From assembly GCA_946613765.1 (NCBI GenBank), contig CAMOFW010000030.1, forward strand, positions 1-8,401: a stretch of DNA of 8,401 bases, written 5' to 3'. The notes below the pieces were generated by a model, which saw only the letters and a list, made by a program, of their open reading frames with translations, made no database searches and was not told where the DNA came from. Below, piece after piece: positions 1 to 7,100 of this stretch. The translations under genes and the position numbers were made by a program. Each line of letters starts with the position of its first letter. Positions within the stretch are counted from its first letter, which is position 1. Source of the stretch: an uncultured Mycoplasmatota bacterium (GTDB lineage: Bacteria; Bacillota_I; Bacilli_A; RF39; UBA660).

Positions 1-2
1 TG

Positions 3-383
3 GGTGGAGGAGAACAAATCACATTTCCATCGGGCTTTTATAGTTCTCCAATAAACATCTCAAATGGAGGATCAGCTAATGTAGAGTTTACAAAAATTCC
101 ACTAAATTGCTATTATGATCAAACAAAAATTATTACAAGTTCTCAAAGCTTAAGTCAATATAAGTATGTAATAATCAATTCTTCATTTCAAGGTCCATAT
201 ACTTTTTCAGTAGCTAATAATTGTAAAATTCTATATCAAGAAGCTAGTAGTGCAAAAACTCCTAATGGAAATGCTGGTGGAGTTACATTCATGATAATAG
301 GAGATATTACTGGAGCTATAAACTTACAAGCACCAACTTCAGGAACTGGTGGATGTTGGGTATACGGATACGGTATAAAATAA
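3..383 (+). CDS. C-terminal fragment of an unrecognised beta-rich protein
   Basis: An open frame enters from the left edge and runs 126 codons to a TAA stop; the start lies outside the window. I do not recognise the family. The visible part alternates short beta-type stretches with Gly, Ser, Asn and Thr turns. It has three Cys and ends in a glycine-rich tail, GTGGCWVYGYGIK. A low-charge, glycine-rich C-terminus of this kind is reminiscent of the tip domains of phage tail fibres and other receptor-binding or surface proteins, but that is only a resemblance. No membrane anchor or sorting motif is seen at the C-terminus. A strong terminator follows and ftsA has its own promoter, so this gene is transcriptionally separate. 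Unlike the next four genes, its stop codon is not followed at once by a second in-frame stop. Confidence 0.8.
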   Translation, partial: GGGEQITFPSGFYSSPINISNGGSANVEFTKIPLNCYYDQTKIITSSQSLSQYKYVIINSSFQGPYTFSVANNCKILYQEASSAKTPNGNAGGVTFMIIGDITGAINLQAPTSGTGGCWVYGYGIK

Positions 384-396
384 TATATATTTAAAC

Positions 397-427
397 AAAA
401 ACACTAGAATAATAATCTAGTGTTTTT
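397..427 (+). terminator. Rho-independent terminator after the first gene
   Basis: A perfect 12-bp inverted repeat (397–408 with 416–427, arm AAAAACACTAGA) encloses a 7-base loop and ends in five T residues. It starts 14 bases after the upstream stop codon. The A-run before it and T-run after it mean it could also act on the opposite strand. It isolates ftsA from upstream transcription. Confidence 0.9.
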
Positions 428-457
428 AAATATAATCAAAAATTATTTTTGTTATAA

Positions 458-486
458 TTGAAAAAATAATTTATATCTAGTATAAT
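458..486 (+). promoter_or_regulatory. Sigma-A-type promoter of ftsA–ftsZ
   Basis: The -35 box TTGAAA (458–463) and -10 box TATAAT (481–486) are separated by exactly 17 bases. The predicted transcript start near 493 gives a leader of about 29 bases carrying AAAGGAG (504–510), 11 bases before the ftsA ATG. It lies directly downstream of a terminator, so it is probably the main promoter for both genes. Confidence 0.8.
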
Positions 487-521
487 TATTTTAAGTATAG
501 TAGAAAGGAGAAATCACTAAT

Positions 522-1751
522 ATGCGTAAAATAATGGCAGTAATTGATATTGGTTCTAAAACTACTAAATTATTAGTTGGAGAAATGACTAATAATAAGT
601 TTAATACTTTAAGTATATCTGAAAGTGAAACTAAAGGTATTAAAAAAGGACAAATAACAAGTGAAGAAGAACTACAAACAACTATTGAATCGGTATTAAA
701 AGATAGTGAATCAAAACTTAATTTACCAATAAAGAAGTTAATTGCTATTATACCTTCATATGATTTAGAATTTACTATAGGTGAAGCTAAAATAGAAATT
801 GAAAGTGAAACTATTAAAGGTAGTGATATCTCAAGATCTATACTTGAAAGTTATAAAGGTATTGTTCCAGATAATATGGAATTAGTTAATGCAATACCAA
901 TGAGTTTTAAATTAGATAATAATGAAGTAGTTAATGATCCAAAGAATATGATTAGTAAAACTTTAAGTGTTAAAACATTATTAATGATGTCACCTAAAAA
1001 TAATGTATATAAGATATTATCAATATTAGATAAATTAAATTTAGATATTGTTGATATATCTATAGATGCAATAGGTGATTATTACACATTTAAAAATGAT
1101 AAAACAAATAAAGGTGTAACTGCTATAATAAATATAGGTCATTCTAAAACAACAATATCTATATTTAATAAAGGAATAATTACTAATCTATCTAATATAG
1201 AAATAGGATCAAGAAATATAGATAATGATATAGCTTATATTTATAAAGTTGATTTAAATACTGCTGTTAAATTAAAAGAAGAATTTGCTTTTGCTCATCC
1301 ATCATTATCATCAATAAAAGATGATATTGAAGTATTATCAAAAGATAATAAGACTGTAGTTATTAACAATCAAGAGATAAGCAAAGTAGTATATTCAAGA
1401 TTAAAAGAGATTTTACAAAAGACTAAAAAAGAATTAAATCACTTAACAAAAAGAGAAATTAATTATATAATAGTAACTGGCGGTATCACAGAGATGAGTG
1501 GTTTTGAAAAAACACTTAACAGTGTATATCAAAAAAGTGCTAATATAGGTACTATTAATGAACTAGGAGTAAGAAATAATAAATATTCTAGTGTAATTGG
1601 ATTAATTAAATGGTATAATGAATTAGAACTATTAAAAGATAAAGATTATTCAATATTTAGTTTAGACGAGCAACAAGAATTTAGTGGTATATCAAATAAA
1701 GTTGATAACGACTCAGTTATTAACAAATTCTTTAGCTATTTTATAGATTAA
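522..1751 (+). CDS. ftsA: Cell division protein FtsA, membrane anchor of FtsZ
   Basis: FtsA is an actin-fold ATP-binding protein that tethers FtsZ filaments to the inner face of the membrane and recruits later divisome proteins. The ATPase signatures are in order. Phosphate-1 is VIDIGSKTTKLLVGE (residues 7–21, with D9 and G11). Phosphate-2 is around AIINIGHSKTT (201–211). The adenosine motif is YIIVTGGITEMSG (315–327). The SHS2/1C subdomain specific to FtsA should lie at about 83–165. The extreme C-terminus (about 398–409, SVINKFFSYFID) is a short amphipathic helix, the usual membrane-targeting element. At 409 residues it is close to normal length. The first ATG has an AGGAG site 11 bases upstream; an internal Met at residue 5 is possible but further from that site. 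It has no Cys and its codons are very A/T-rich. It ends in tandem TAA TAA, 16 bases before ftsZ. Family assignment is near certain. Confidence 0.96.
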   Translation: MRKIMAVIDIGSKTTKLLVGEMTNNKFNTLSISESETKGIKKGQITSEEELQTTIESVLKDSESKLNLPIKKLIAIIPSYDLEFTIGEAKIEIESETIKGSDISRSILESYKGIVPDNMELVNAIPMSFKLDNNEVVNDPKNMISKTLSVKTLLMMSPKNNVYKILSILDKLNLDIVDISIDAIGDYYTFKNDKTNKGVTAIINIGHSKTTISIFNKGIITNLSNIEIGSRNIDNDIAYIYKVDLNTAVKLKEEFAFAHPSLSSIKDDIEVLSKDNKTVVINNQEISKVVYSRLKEILQKTKKELNHLTKREINYIIVTGGITEMSGFEKTLNSVYQKSANIGTINELGVRNNKYSSVIGLIKWYNELELLKDKDYSIFSLDEQQEFSGISNKVDNDSVINKFFSYFID

Positions 1752-1767
1752 TAAGGAGAGTGTAGGA

Positions 1768-2838
1768 ATGGATAATATGGTACAAGATCAAATTGCAAAA
1801 ATTAAAGTAATCGGTGTTGGTGGTGGTGGATGCAACGCAGTTAATAGAATGATCGATGCAGGAGTTAACGGTGTTGAATTTATTGTTGCTAATACAGATT
1901 TACAAGTTTTAAATGTTTCTAAAGCCCAAACTAAATTACAAATTGGTAAAAATATTACTAACGGTTTAGGAGCTGGAGCAAATCCAGAAGTTGGTAGAGA
2001 AGCAGCTAACGAATCTAAAAAAGAAATCGAAGAAGCATTAAAAGGTGCTGATATGGTATTCGTTACATGCGGAATGGGTGGTGGAACTGGTACTGGTGCT
2101 GCACCAATCATTGCTGAAATAGCTCAAGACTTAGGTGCTCTAACTGTAGGTATCGTTACAAAACCATTTAGATTCGAAGGTAAAAAAAGAATGGACCAAG
2201 CAGAAGCTGGTATCGTTGAATTAAAAAAACATGTAGATACTCTAATCGTTATTCCAAACGATAGATTAAGAGATATAATTGATAAGACTACTCCAATGAT
2301 GGCTGCATTTAAAGAAGTAGATAACGTACTAATGAGAGGTGTTCAATCTATTTCAGATTTAATTGCAGTAGCAGGTTTAGTAAACTTAGACTTTGCAGAT
2401 GTTAAGACAGTAATGTCTAAAAAAGGTTCAGCAATCATTGGTATTGGTATTGGTATAGGTGAAAATAGAGCAATCGAAGCTGCTAAAGCTGCAGTTGCAT
2501 CTCCACTTTTAGAAACAACAATAGATGGTGCTACTAATGCAATTATTAATATTACTGGTGGTAATTCACTAACATTATTTGAAGCAGAAGATGCTGCTGA
2601 AGTAGTTAGAAATGCTGCTAAGACTGATATCAATACAATCTTTGGTGCAGTTATTAACGAAAACTTAAATGATGAAGTAATCGTAACAGTTATTGCAACA
2701 GGATTTGATGATAATAAAGATGATTATGATGATTATAATGATGAGGAAGATGAATATTCTTCAAGATCAGTTCATAGTTTTGATGATACTGGAGATATTG
2801 ACATTCCACCATTTTTAAGAAACAAAGATGAATTTTAA
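1768..2838 (+). CDS. ftsZ: Cell division GTPase FtsZ
   Basis: FtsZ is the tubulin homologue that polymerises with GTP into the cytokinetic ring. Diagnostic motifs are the N-terminal GVGGGGCNAVNRM (16–28), the tubulin G-box GGGTGTG (104–110), and the catalytic T7 loop NLDFAD (206–211, with D208 and D211). The conserved C-terminal peptide DIDIPPFLRN (343–352) is the docking site for FtsA and other partners. The linker before that peptide is short, about 27 residues (316–342), and very acidic, with nine Asp/Glu among residues 318–329. At 356 residues the protein is slightly shorter than typical. The start is fixed by AAGGAGAG (1753–1760), 7 bases upstream of the ATG. Compared with ftsA it uses many more C-ending codons (ATC, AAC, TTC), consistent with high expression. 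It is probably co-transcribed with ftsA. Tandem TAA TAA ends the gene. Confidence 0.99.
   Translation: MDNMVQDQIAKIKVIGVGGGGCNAVNRMIDAGVNGVEFIVANTDLQVLNVSKAQTKLQIGKNITNGLGAGANPEVGREAANESKKEIEEALKGADMVFVTCGMGGGTGTGAAPIIAEIAQDLGALTVGIVTKPFRFEGKKRMDQAEAGIVELKKHVDTLIVIPNDRLRDIIDKTTPMMAAFKEVDNVLMRGVQSISDLIAVAGLVNLDFADVKTVMSKKGSAIIGIGIGIGENRAIEAAKAAVASPLLETTIDGATNAIINITGGNSLTLFEAEDAAEVVRNAAKTDINTIFGAVINENLNDEVIVTVIATGFDDNKDDYDDYNDEEDEYSSRSVHSFDDTGDIDIPPFLRNKDEF
2437..2460 (+). repeat. Four-copy hexamer run inside ftsZ
   Basis: Three copies of ATTGGT are followed by ATAGGT, encoding I-G four times (residues 224–231) just before GENRA. This is the segment that reads MGIGVATG in Bacillus FtsZ, so the frame and length are conserved. 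It is probably a lineage quirk rather than an active repeat. Confidence 0.7.
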
Positions 2839-2868
2839 TAATTATACATGTAAATATGTAAAATAATC

Positions 2869-2897
2869 TTGACATAAAGTGTATATTTTACTAAAAT
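2869..2897 (+). promoter_or_regulatory. Strong sigma-A-type promoter of the pilin-like gene
   Basis: A perfect -35 TTGACA (2869–2874) and a -10 TAAAAT (2892–2897) are spaced by 17 bases, 24 bases before the ATG at 2922. A purine-rich ribosome site, GAGGGAGAG (2907–2915), follows. The predicted leader is very short. The near-consensus boxes fit a highly expressed small protein. A TACATGTA palindrome (2845–2852) lies upstream of the -35 but has no demonstrated role. Confidence 0.82.
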
Positions 2898-2921
2898 TGT
2901 AGTAGAGAGGGAGAGATAATA

Positions 2922-3281
2922 ATGATTAGTATATTAGAATTTGATGCTGCAACATTTTGTGCAAATACTTCTGCGTTGTGGGGACTTTTAGGAATTGCTG
3001 TTGTTGCAATTAAGATTGTTATTCCTATTGCTTTAATTATTTTTGGTATGTTAGATATGGGTAAAGCAGTTACTTCAGGTAAAGATGATGAAATTAAAAA
3101 ACAATTAATGTCATTCTTAAGAAGAGCTATTGCTGCCGTATTAGTATTCTTTGTACCAACAATCGTAGGTATGCTAATGACTACAGTTAATGATGCTGCT
3201 ACAGCTGAAGACACTTGCGGTTGGGCTACATGCATTAACAATGCAACTGGATCAAAGTCACTTAAGGCTGAATGTAATTAA
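2922..3281 (+). CDS. Small two-helix membrane protein, VirB2/TrbC pilin-like
   Basis: This 119-residue protein has two hydrophobic helices, about 22–44 and 69–86. They are joined by a short charged loop (KAVTSGKDDEIKKQ and following, to R67–R68) that should face the cytoplasm, putting both ends outside. Helix 1 contains a Pro (IVIPIALIIFG) and helix 2 carries VLVFFVPTIVGM. This small hairpin with a basic cytosolic loop is the architecture of VirB2/TrbC-type secretion pilins and of the related T4SS-pilin family in Gram-positive bacteria. No long cleavable signal peptide is visible, unlike classical VirB2. All four Cys (13, 99, 104, 118) fall in the predicted external parts, so disulfides are plausible. 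It is a single-gene unit with its own strong promoter and terminator, consistent with a subunit made in excess of its neighbours. Alternatives are a holin-like or other small membrane protein. The pilin assignment is inference. Confidence 0.85.
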   Translation: MISILEFDAATFCANTSALWGLLGIAVVAIKIVIPIALIIFGMLDMGKAVTSGKDDEIKKQLMSFLRRAIAAVLVFFVPTIVGMLMTTVNDAATAEDTCGWATCINNATGSKSLKAECN

Positions 3282-3286
3282 TAACT

Positions 3287-3316
3287 AAATGAACTCGAAA
3301 AAAGTTCATTTTTTTT
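3287..3316 (+). terminator. Rho-independent terminator after the pilin-like gene
   Basis: A perfect 9-bp stem (AAATGAACT at 3287–3295 with 3303–3311) encloses a 7-base loop and runs into a T-tract to 3316. It starts five bases after the stop codon and separates this gene from the next unit. Confidence 0.88.
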
Positions 3317-3339
3317 ATTTAATTTTATTCTTAATTTCC

Positions 3340-3368
3340 TTGTAAATTAAAACTATACATGATAAAAT
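3340..3368 (+). promoter_or_regulatory. Promoter of the two-gene surface-protein operon
   Basis: The -35 TTGTAA (3340–3345) and -10 TAAAAT (3363–3368) are separated by 17 bases, 32 bases before the ATG at 3401. The -10 and following bases, TAAAATTGTA, are identical to those at the preceding gene's promoter (2892–2901). The weaker -35 suggests lower output. The ribosome site is TAGGA (3389–3393), 7 bases before the ATG. Confidence 0.68.
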
Positions 3369-3400
3369 TGTATTATAGAATGGAATGGTAGGATAAGGGT

Positions 3401-4123
3401 ATGAAAAAGAAATTATTAATTTTATTTTTTGCTTTAATGTTTGTTTCTCTATCAAGTGTTAAAGCAGGTACTTGCTCAGATGCAAGAGAATTAGAACTTT
3501 CTTCGTTAGCTAATAACGTTAATGTAGGAATGGAAAAAGAACTTAGGGAAGTTGGTGAATATACTGATGATGTAACTGGTGAAAAAAAAGCTGATACATA
3601 TCCATCATTTTATATTACAGTATATAACTTAACTAAGGACTTAAATGTTGCAATAACTAGAGAAGAAACTAAAAAGACAGGATATCTAACATACAAAGAT
3701 ATCGATGAAGATGGAGTTTTATATGTTGATGCTGGTTTGGCAGATGCAGTAAAAACATTCACAATTAAAATTAGATCAAATGATTCTAACTGTAAGAATG
3801 AAGTATTAAAAACTGTAACTGTAACTACACCAATGTATAACTTAAATAGTCAATTTGATGTATGTCAAGATAATATGGATTTTAATATGTGTAAGGAATT
3901 TACAACAGTTGACTATAGCGACATAACACAAGATCAATTCCATGAAGAACTTGAAAAATATAAACAAGAAAAAGCAGAAGAAGAAAAAAGGGCAAATTCA
4001 ATATTTAATAAAATTGCTAAATTTATTAGTAAATATAGATGGATATTTATTACAGTAATTATTGTTGCAATTGCTTTTGCTGTAGTTTACTTCATCAATA
4101 GAAAGAAGAGTAGATTAGTATGA
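3401..4123 (+). CDS. Exported, single-pass membrane-anchored ectodomain protein
   Basis: I do not recognise a named family, but the topology is clear. A signal peptide occupies residues 1–22 (KKK, a hydrophobic core, then SSVKA with likely cleavage before GTC). A beta-rich ectodomain follows (about 23–175), with strand patterns such as SFYITVYNLT and TFTIKIRSN resembling an Ig-like fold. A charged, probably helical or coiled-coil stalk comes next (about 180–201, rich in Glu and Lys). A transmembrane helix spans about 214–232 and the tail NRKKSRLV is basic and cytosolic. The four Cys (25, 131, 155, 164) all lie in the ectodomain and could form two disulfides. The protein is therefore type I: outside, stalk, membrane. 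It ends TGA TAA, and the TGA overlaps the ATG of the giant downstream gene. Translation of the two is probably coupled and the products may act as partners. A role as an anchor or scaffold for the giant protein is inference. Confidence 0.9.
   Translation: MKKKLLILFFALMFVSLSSVKAGTCSDARELELSSLANNVNVGMEKELREVGEYTDDVTGEKKADTYPSFYITVYNLTKDLNVAITREETKKTGYLTYKDIDEDGVLYVDAGLADAVKTFTIKIRSNDSNCKNEVLKTVTVTTPMYNLNSQFDVCQDNMDFNMCKEFTTVDYSDITQDQFHEELEKYKQEKAEEEKRANSIFNKIAKFISKYRWIFITVIIVAIAFAVVYFINRKKSRLV
4101..4110 (+). promoter_or_regulatory. Purine-rich ribosome site for the giant gene
   Basis: GAAAGAAGAG lies inside the end of the preceding gene, 9 bases before the ATG at 4120. It is a weak Shine-Dalgarno match. 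Together with the ATGA overlap it implies that translation of the giant gene depends mainly on ribosomes finishing the gene before it. Confidence 0.5.
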
Positions 4124-7100
4124 TAAATAAAAAATATAACAAAGCCCTAGCATTCTTAATTACATCTTTTGCCTTTTTTGCGTTTAGCACAAATGCTAGT
4201 GCTACTACTTATGAACAAACTTGCTATGTAGGAGATGGTGCTTGTCATATAACTGGTGCATCTAGCGATCAACAAATAGTTAAAATGCCTGGATATGGCT
4301 TAATATCCTATAATAATAATGATAGTACTATAACTTGTAACGGAACTGGTTTAGTTACTCTAAAGGCTTTAAATGGTGATAATATATTTAATGTACAATG
4401 TGTAGAAAAGACTTCTGATAGTAGTAACAATAATGGTAATCAAAATAGATCATTGTCTGATTATGAAAATACAGATTACTTACCAGGAGTTCCATCATAT
4501 TTAACAAATATGATTAAAAATAATAAAAGAACAAATGATCTTGGACTAGGAACAAATCCAACAGGTGGCAACGGATCAGGAACTGGAGGAGTTACTCAAG
4601 TTAACAACGGAACTAATATTGTGGGTAAAGCTATGAAATTAGATGGTGGTGTTTGTAAATCGTATACTATATGTAAAAATAAAGTTTATGATAGAGATCA
4701 ATATATAGTTCACGCCAACATTATGTATAGAGCAACAGCTGGAGCTAATTGTGAAAATGCAGGAAGCGAATATACAGCCTTTTGTTTAGAAGCACAATTT
4801 AATGGACCTGCTGAAGAAAGTGGAGATTGCTTAGATTATAAGGCAAGTCAAATTGATCCAACAAGCCTATATCAAGTTAGTTTATATGAATTATATAAAT
4901 TATCAATGAGCGCTAATCTAAATGATCCAGCAACTTATTTTACTTACGAAGCTGCAGCAAGATTATTAGCGTATGAAGATGAAAAATATTTGACAAGATC
5001 TAATACAGATAAAACAGAAAATAGCCGTTCAAAAGAATATAGAAACGGTATAGCTGGAGCTGCTAGCGTAGGAAACGTTGGTAGTGCAGCTGGATCACTT
5101 GCTTCACAAGCATTAGCTAATGCTAGAGCACTAATGAGTTCAGATTTAGGAGTAGCTGGTGGAACATTGGGAGTTAGAATGAATCAACTTGGTGGATTTA
5201 CTCCAGTAGGTGGCTCTTACCAATCAGCATTCACTGTAACAGTTCAAAATGTTACATCTGCAGATCAAGTTGGATTTGGAAATCTATCATTTAGTTTAAA
5301 TGGTGCTGGAATTACTGCAACACAACAAGGAAATGCAGTTTATGATCAAGGTGCTAGAACTTTAACATTTACAGTACTTATTGGTGGAATTCCTGGTAAA
5401 GACTCAGGATGCACAGAAAGTAGTTTAAAAGTCACTTTATCGTATAGTAGTGGTGCTGATTTAAGAAGTGCATTTATGCTAGATCCAATATCTACATCAA
5501 AAAAAGATGACAGACAAAAATTCGCAGTATTTGCACCATCTGAAGGTAAAGTAGCTTATGAATTGCCATTAAGTAATTGTAATACTCCAACTGGAGATTC
5601 ATGTCAACCTTATGCTGCATTATTCTGCAATGAAAGTGATAAAAATGGAGTTATAACTGTAAACGAAGGTGCACCAAGTGAAGGAGCACAAACTGATTGG
5701 GAAAACTGCATTATTGGTAAAACAGATTCACAAGGAAACTCTTATGATGTAGTTAACAACTCTGAATTTACTCAAACAGAAGATACTGGAGATAATTCAG
5801 ATGACATTAGTGGTTATACAAGTGACGGACAACCAATACTTGATGCAGCATTCTGTACTGTATCTTGTAAAGAACAATATCAGTTCATGTTACCAGGATA
5901 TAAAGAACAAGTTAAACAAGGAACATATTTCTCATTCCATACAGATGGAAATCCACAAACACATATGGTTGTAGGACTTAATGCTGAAAGAAAATGTGTT
6001 TCAGGAAATATTAAAAATGAAAATTATAATAAACGTGCTTTAGATATAAGAGCACAACAAGTAGATTACTTAAATGCATACTTATATTACTATCAAATAT
6101 ATCAAGCATTACTATCTGATTCTGCGGCAGCAAGATATAATCATGGAATTCATAAATGGTATACAACACAAGGAAAACGTAGTGTGGATGAATGTGACAC
6201 TATGGAAAGTGTTAGCGTAGAAGACATGGTTGCTGAGGTAGAATGGCAAGATAAACAATATATTGAAGGATGGAATTACGATGGTATATCTGTAACATTA
6301 ACTTTATATGAATTAGTAGATCCAACATCAGTTGAAGGTGGAGAATTAAGAAAAGTAAATTATACTTTATCAAATTCTGAATTAATGAAAGCCTATAAAG
6401 ATGTTGTTAAGACTCCAGAAATTAAGAAAACAGGAGCTGTATCATCTCTAGGATATAATTTCTATTCATCAATATATAGTGATTATGATGTATTTAGTGA
6501 AGGTATTTCTGCAGTAGATGTATATGGACAAAATAAGAGAGTTGAAAGACCTTATTGGTATGATGATGATAGTTATGATTTAGTACCTCACGAAGGACAC
6601 TACGATAATCCTACTGGTGTAGATCCTGTATGGGTTGATCCATGGGTTGAACATGTATGTAAAGATACAGGAACTCCTCAATATAACAATTATGTTTCAA
6701 TCTTCGCAGAAACTGATAAAAAATCTGAAGATTGGGAACAATCAAACATTAAGATTTTAGAAAATAAAAATAATCAATTTGATAATTATTTAGAAGTATT
6801 AAAACAAATTTCAAAAAAAATGACATTAGCAAAAGAAAAATATGATGCATTAATTGAAGATATTAGAATGCAAAATGTAGCAATTCAAGAATGTACAAAC
6901 TATTTAGCATACTTTAATGCTGATACAAATCCTTACAAATTTGATCCTGTTATAACATTTAGTTATCCTGATCAAGGTGCTTATATGGCAATGCTTGCAC
7001 CAAATGTATTAGAGAACGTTAATCCTGTTGCACCAACTCCAACTTATGAAACATTCTTCTGTGCTAGTGATCCAGGAAGTGCTGAAGCTGTATTCTCATG

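Noticed and set aside
453..458. Alternative TATAAT box upstream of ftsA
   Set aside because: No suitable -35 at the right distance, and the downstream TTGAAA–17–TATAAT pair is clearly better.
1788..2111. 107-codon open frame on the - strand within ftsZ
   Set aside because: It lies fully antisense to the certain FtsZ frame. Its Pro/Ala/Ile-rich translation is the shadow of Gly- and Ala-rich FtsZ codons.
2343..2633. 96-codon - strand frame within ftsZ
   Set aside because: Antisense shadow of a conserved part of FtsZ, with no independent promoter or ribosome site seen.
2841..2861. Imperfect AT-only hairpin after ftsZ, considered as a terminator
   Set aside because: The arms have only a single G-C-type pair per side plus a mismatch, and no T-tract follows. 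Some readthrough from ftsZ into the pilin-like gene therefore remains possible.
2690..2875. 61-codon - strand frame at the ftsZ end
   Set aside because: The His/Tyr-rich translation comes from reading the Asp-rich FtsZ linker codons backwards.
2891..3241. 116-codon - strand frame opposite the pilin-like gene
   Set aside because: The + strand frame has a strong promoter, ribosome site and terminator and a coherent membrane topology; the antisense frame has none of these.
2843..3361. TATACATG present near both surface-gene promoters (2843–2850 and 3354–3361), considered as an operator
   Set aside because: It sits upstream of the -35 in one case and inside the spacer in the other, so a shared regulatory role is unlikely; probably chance in AT-rich DNA.
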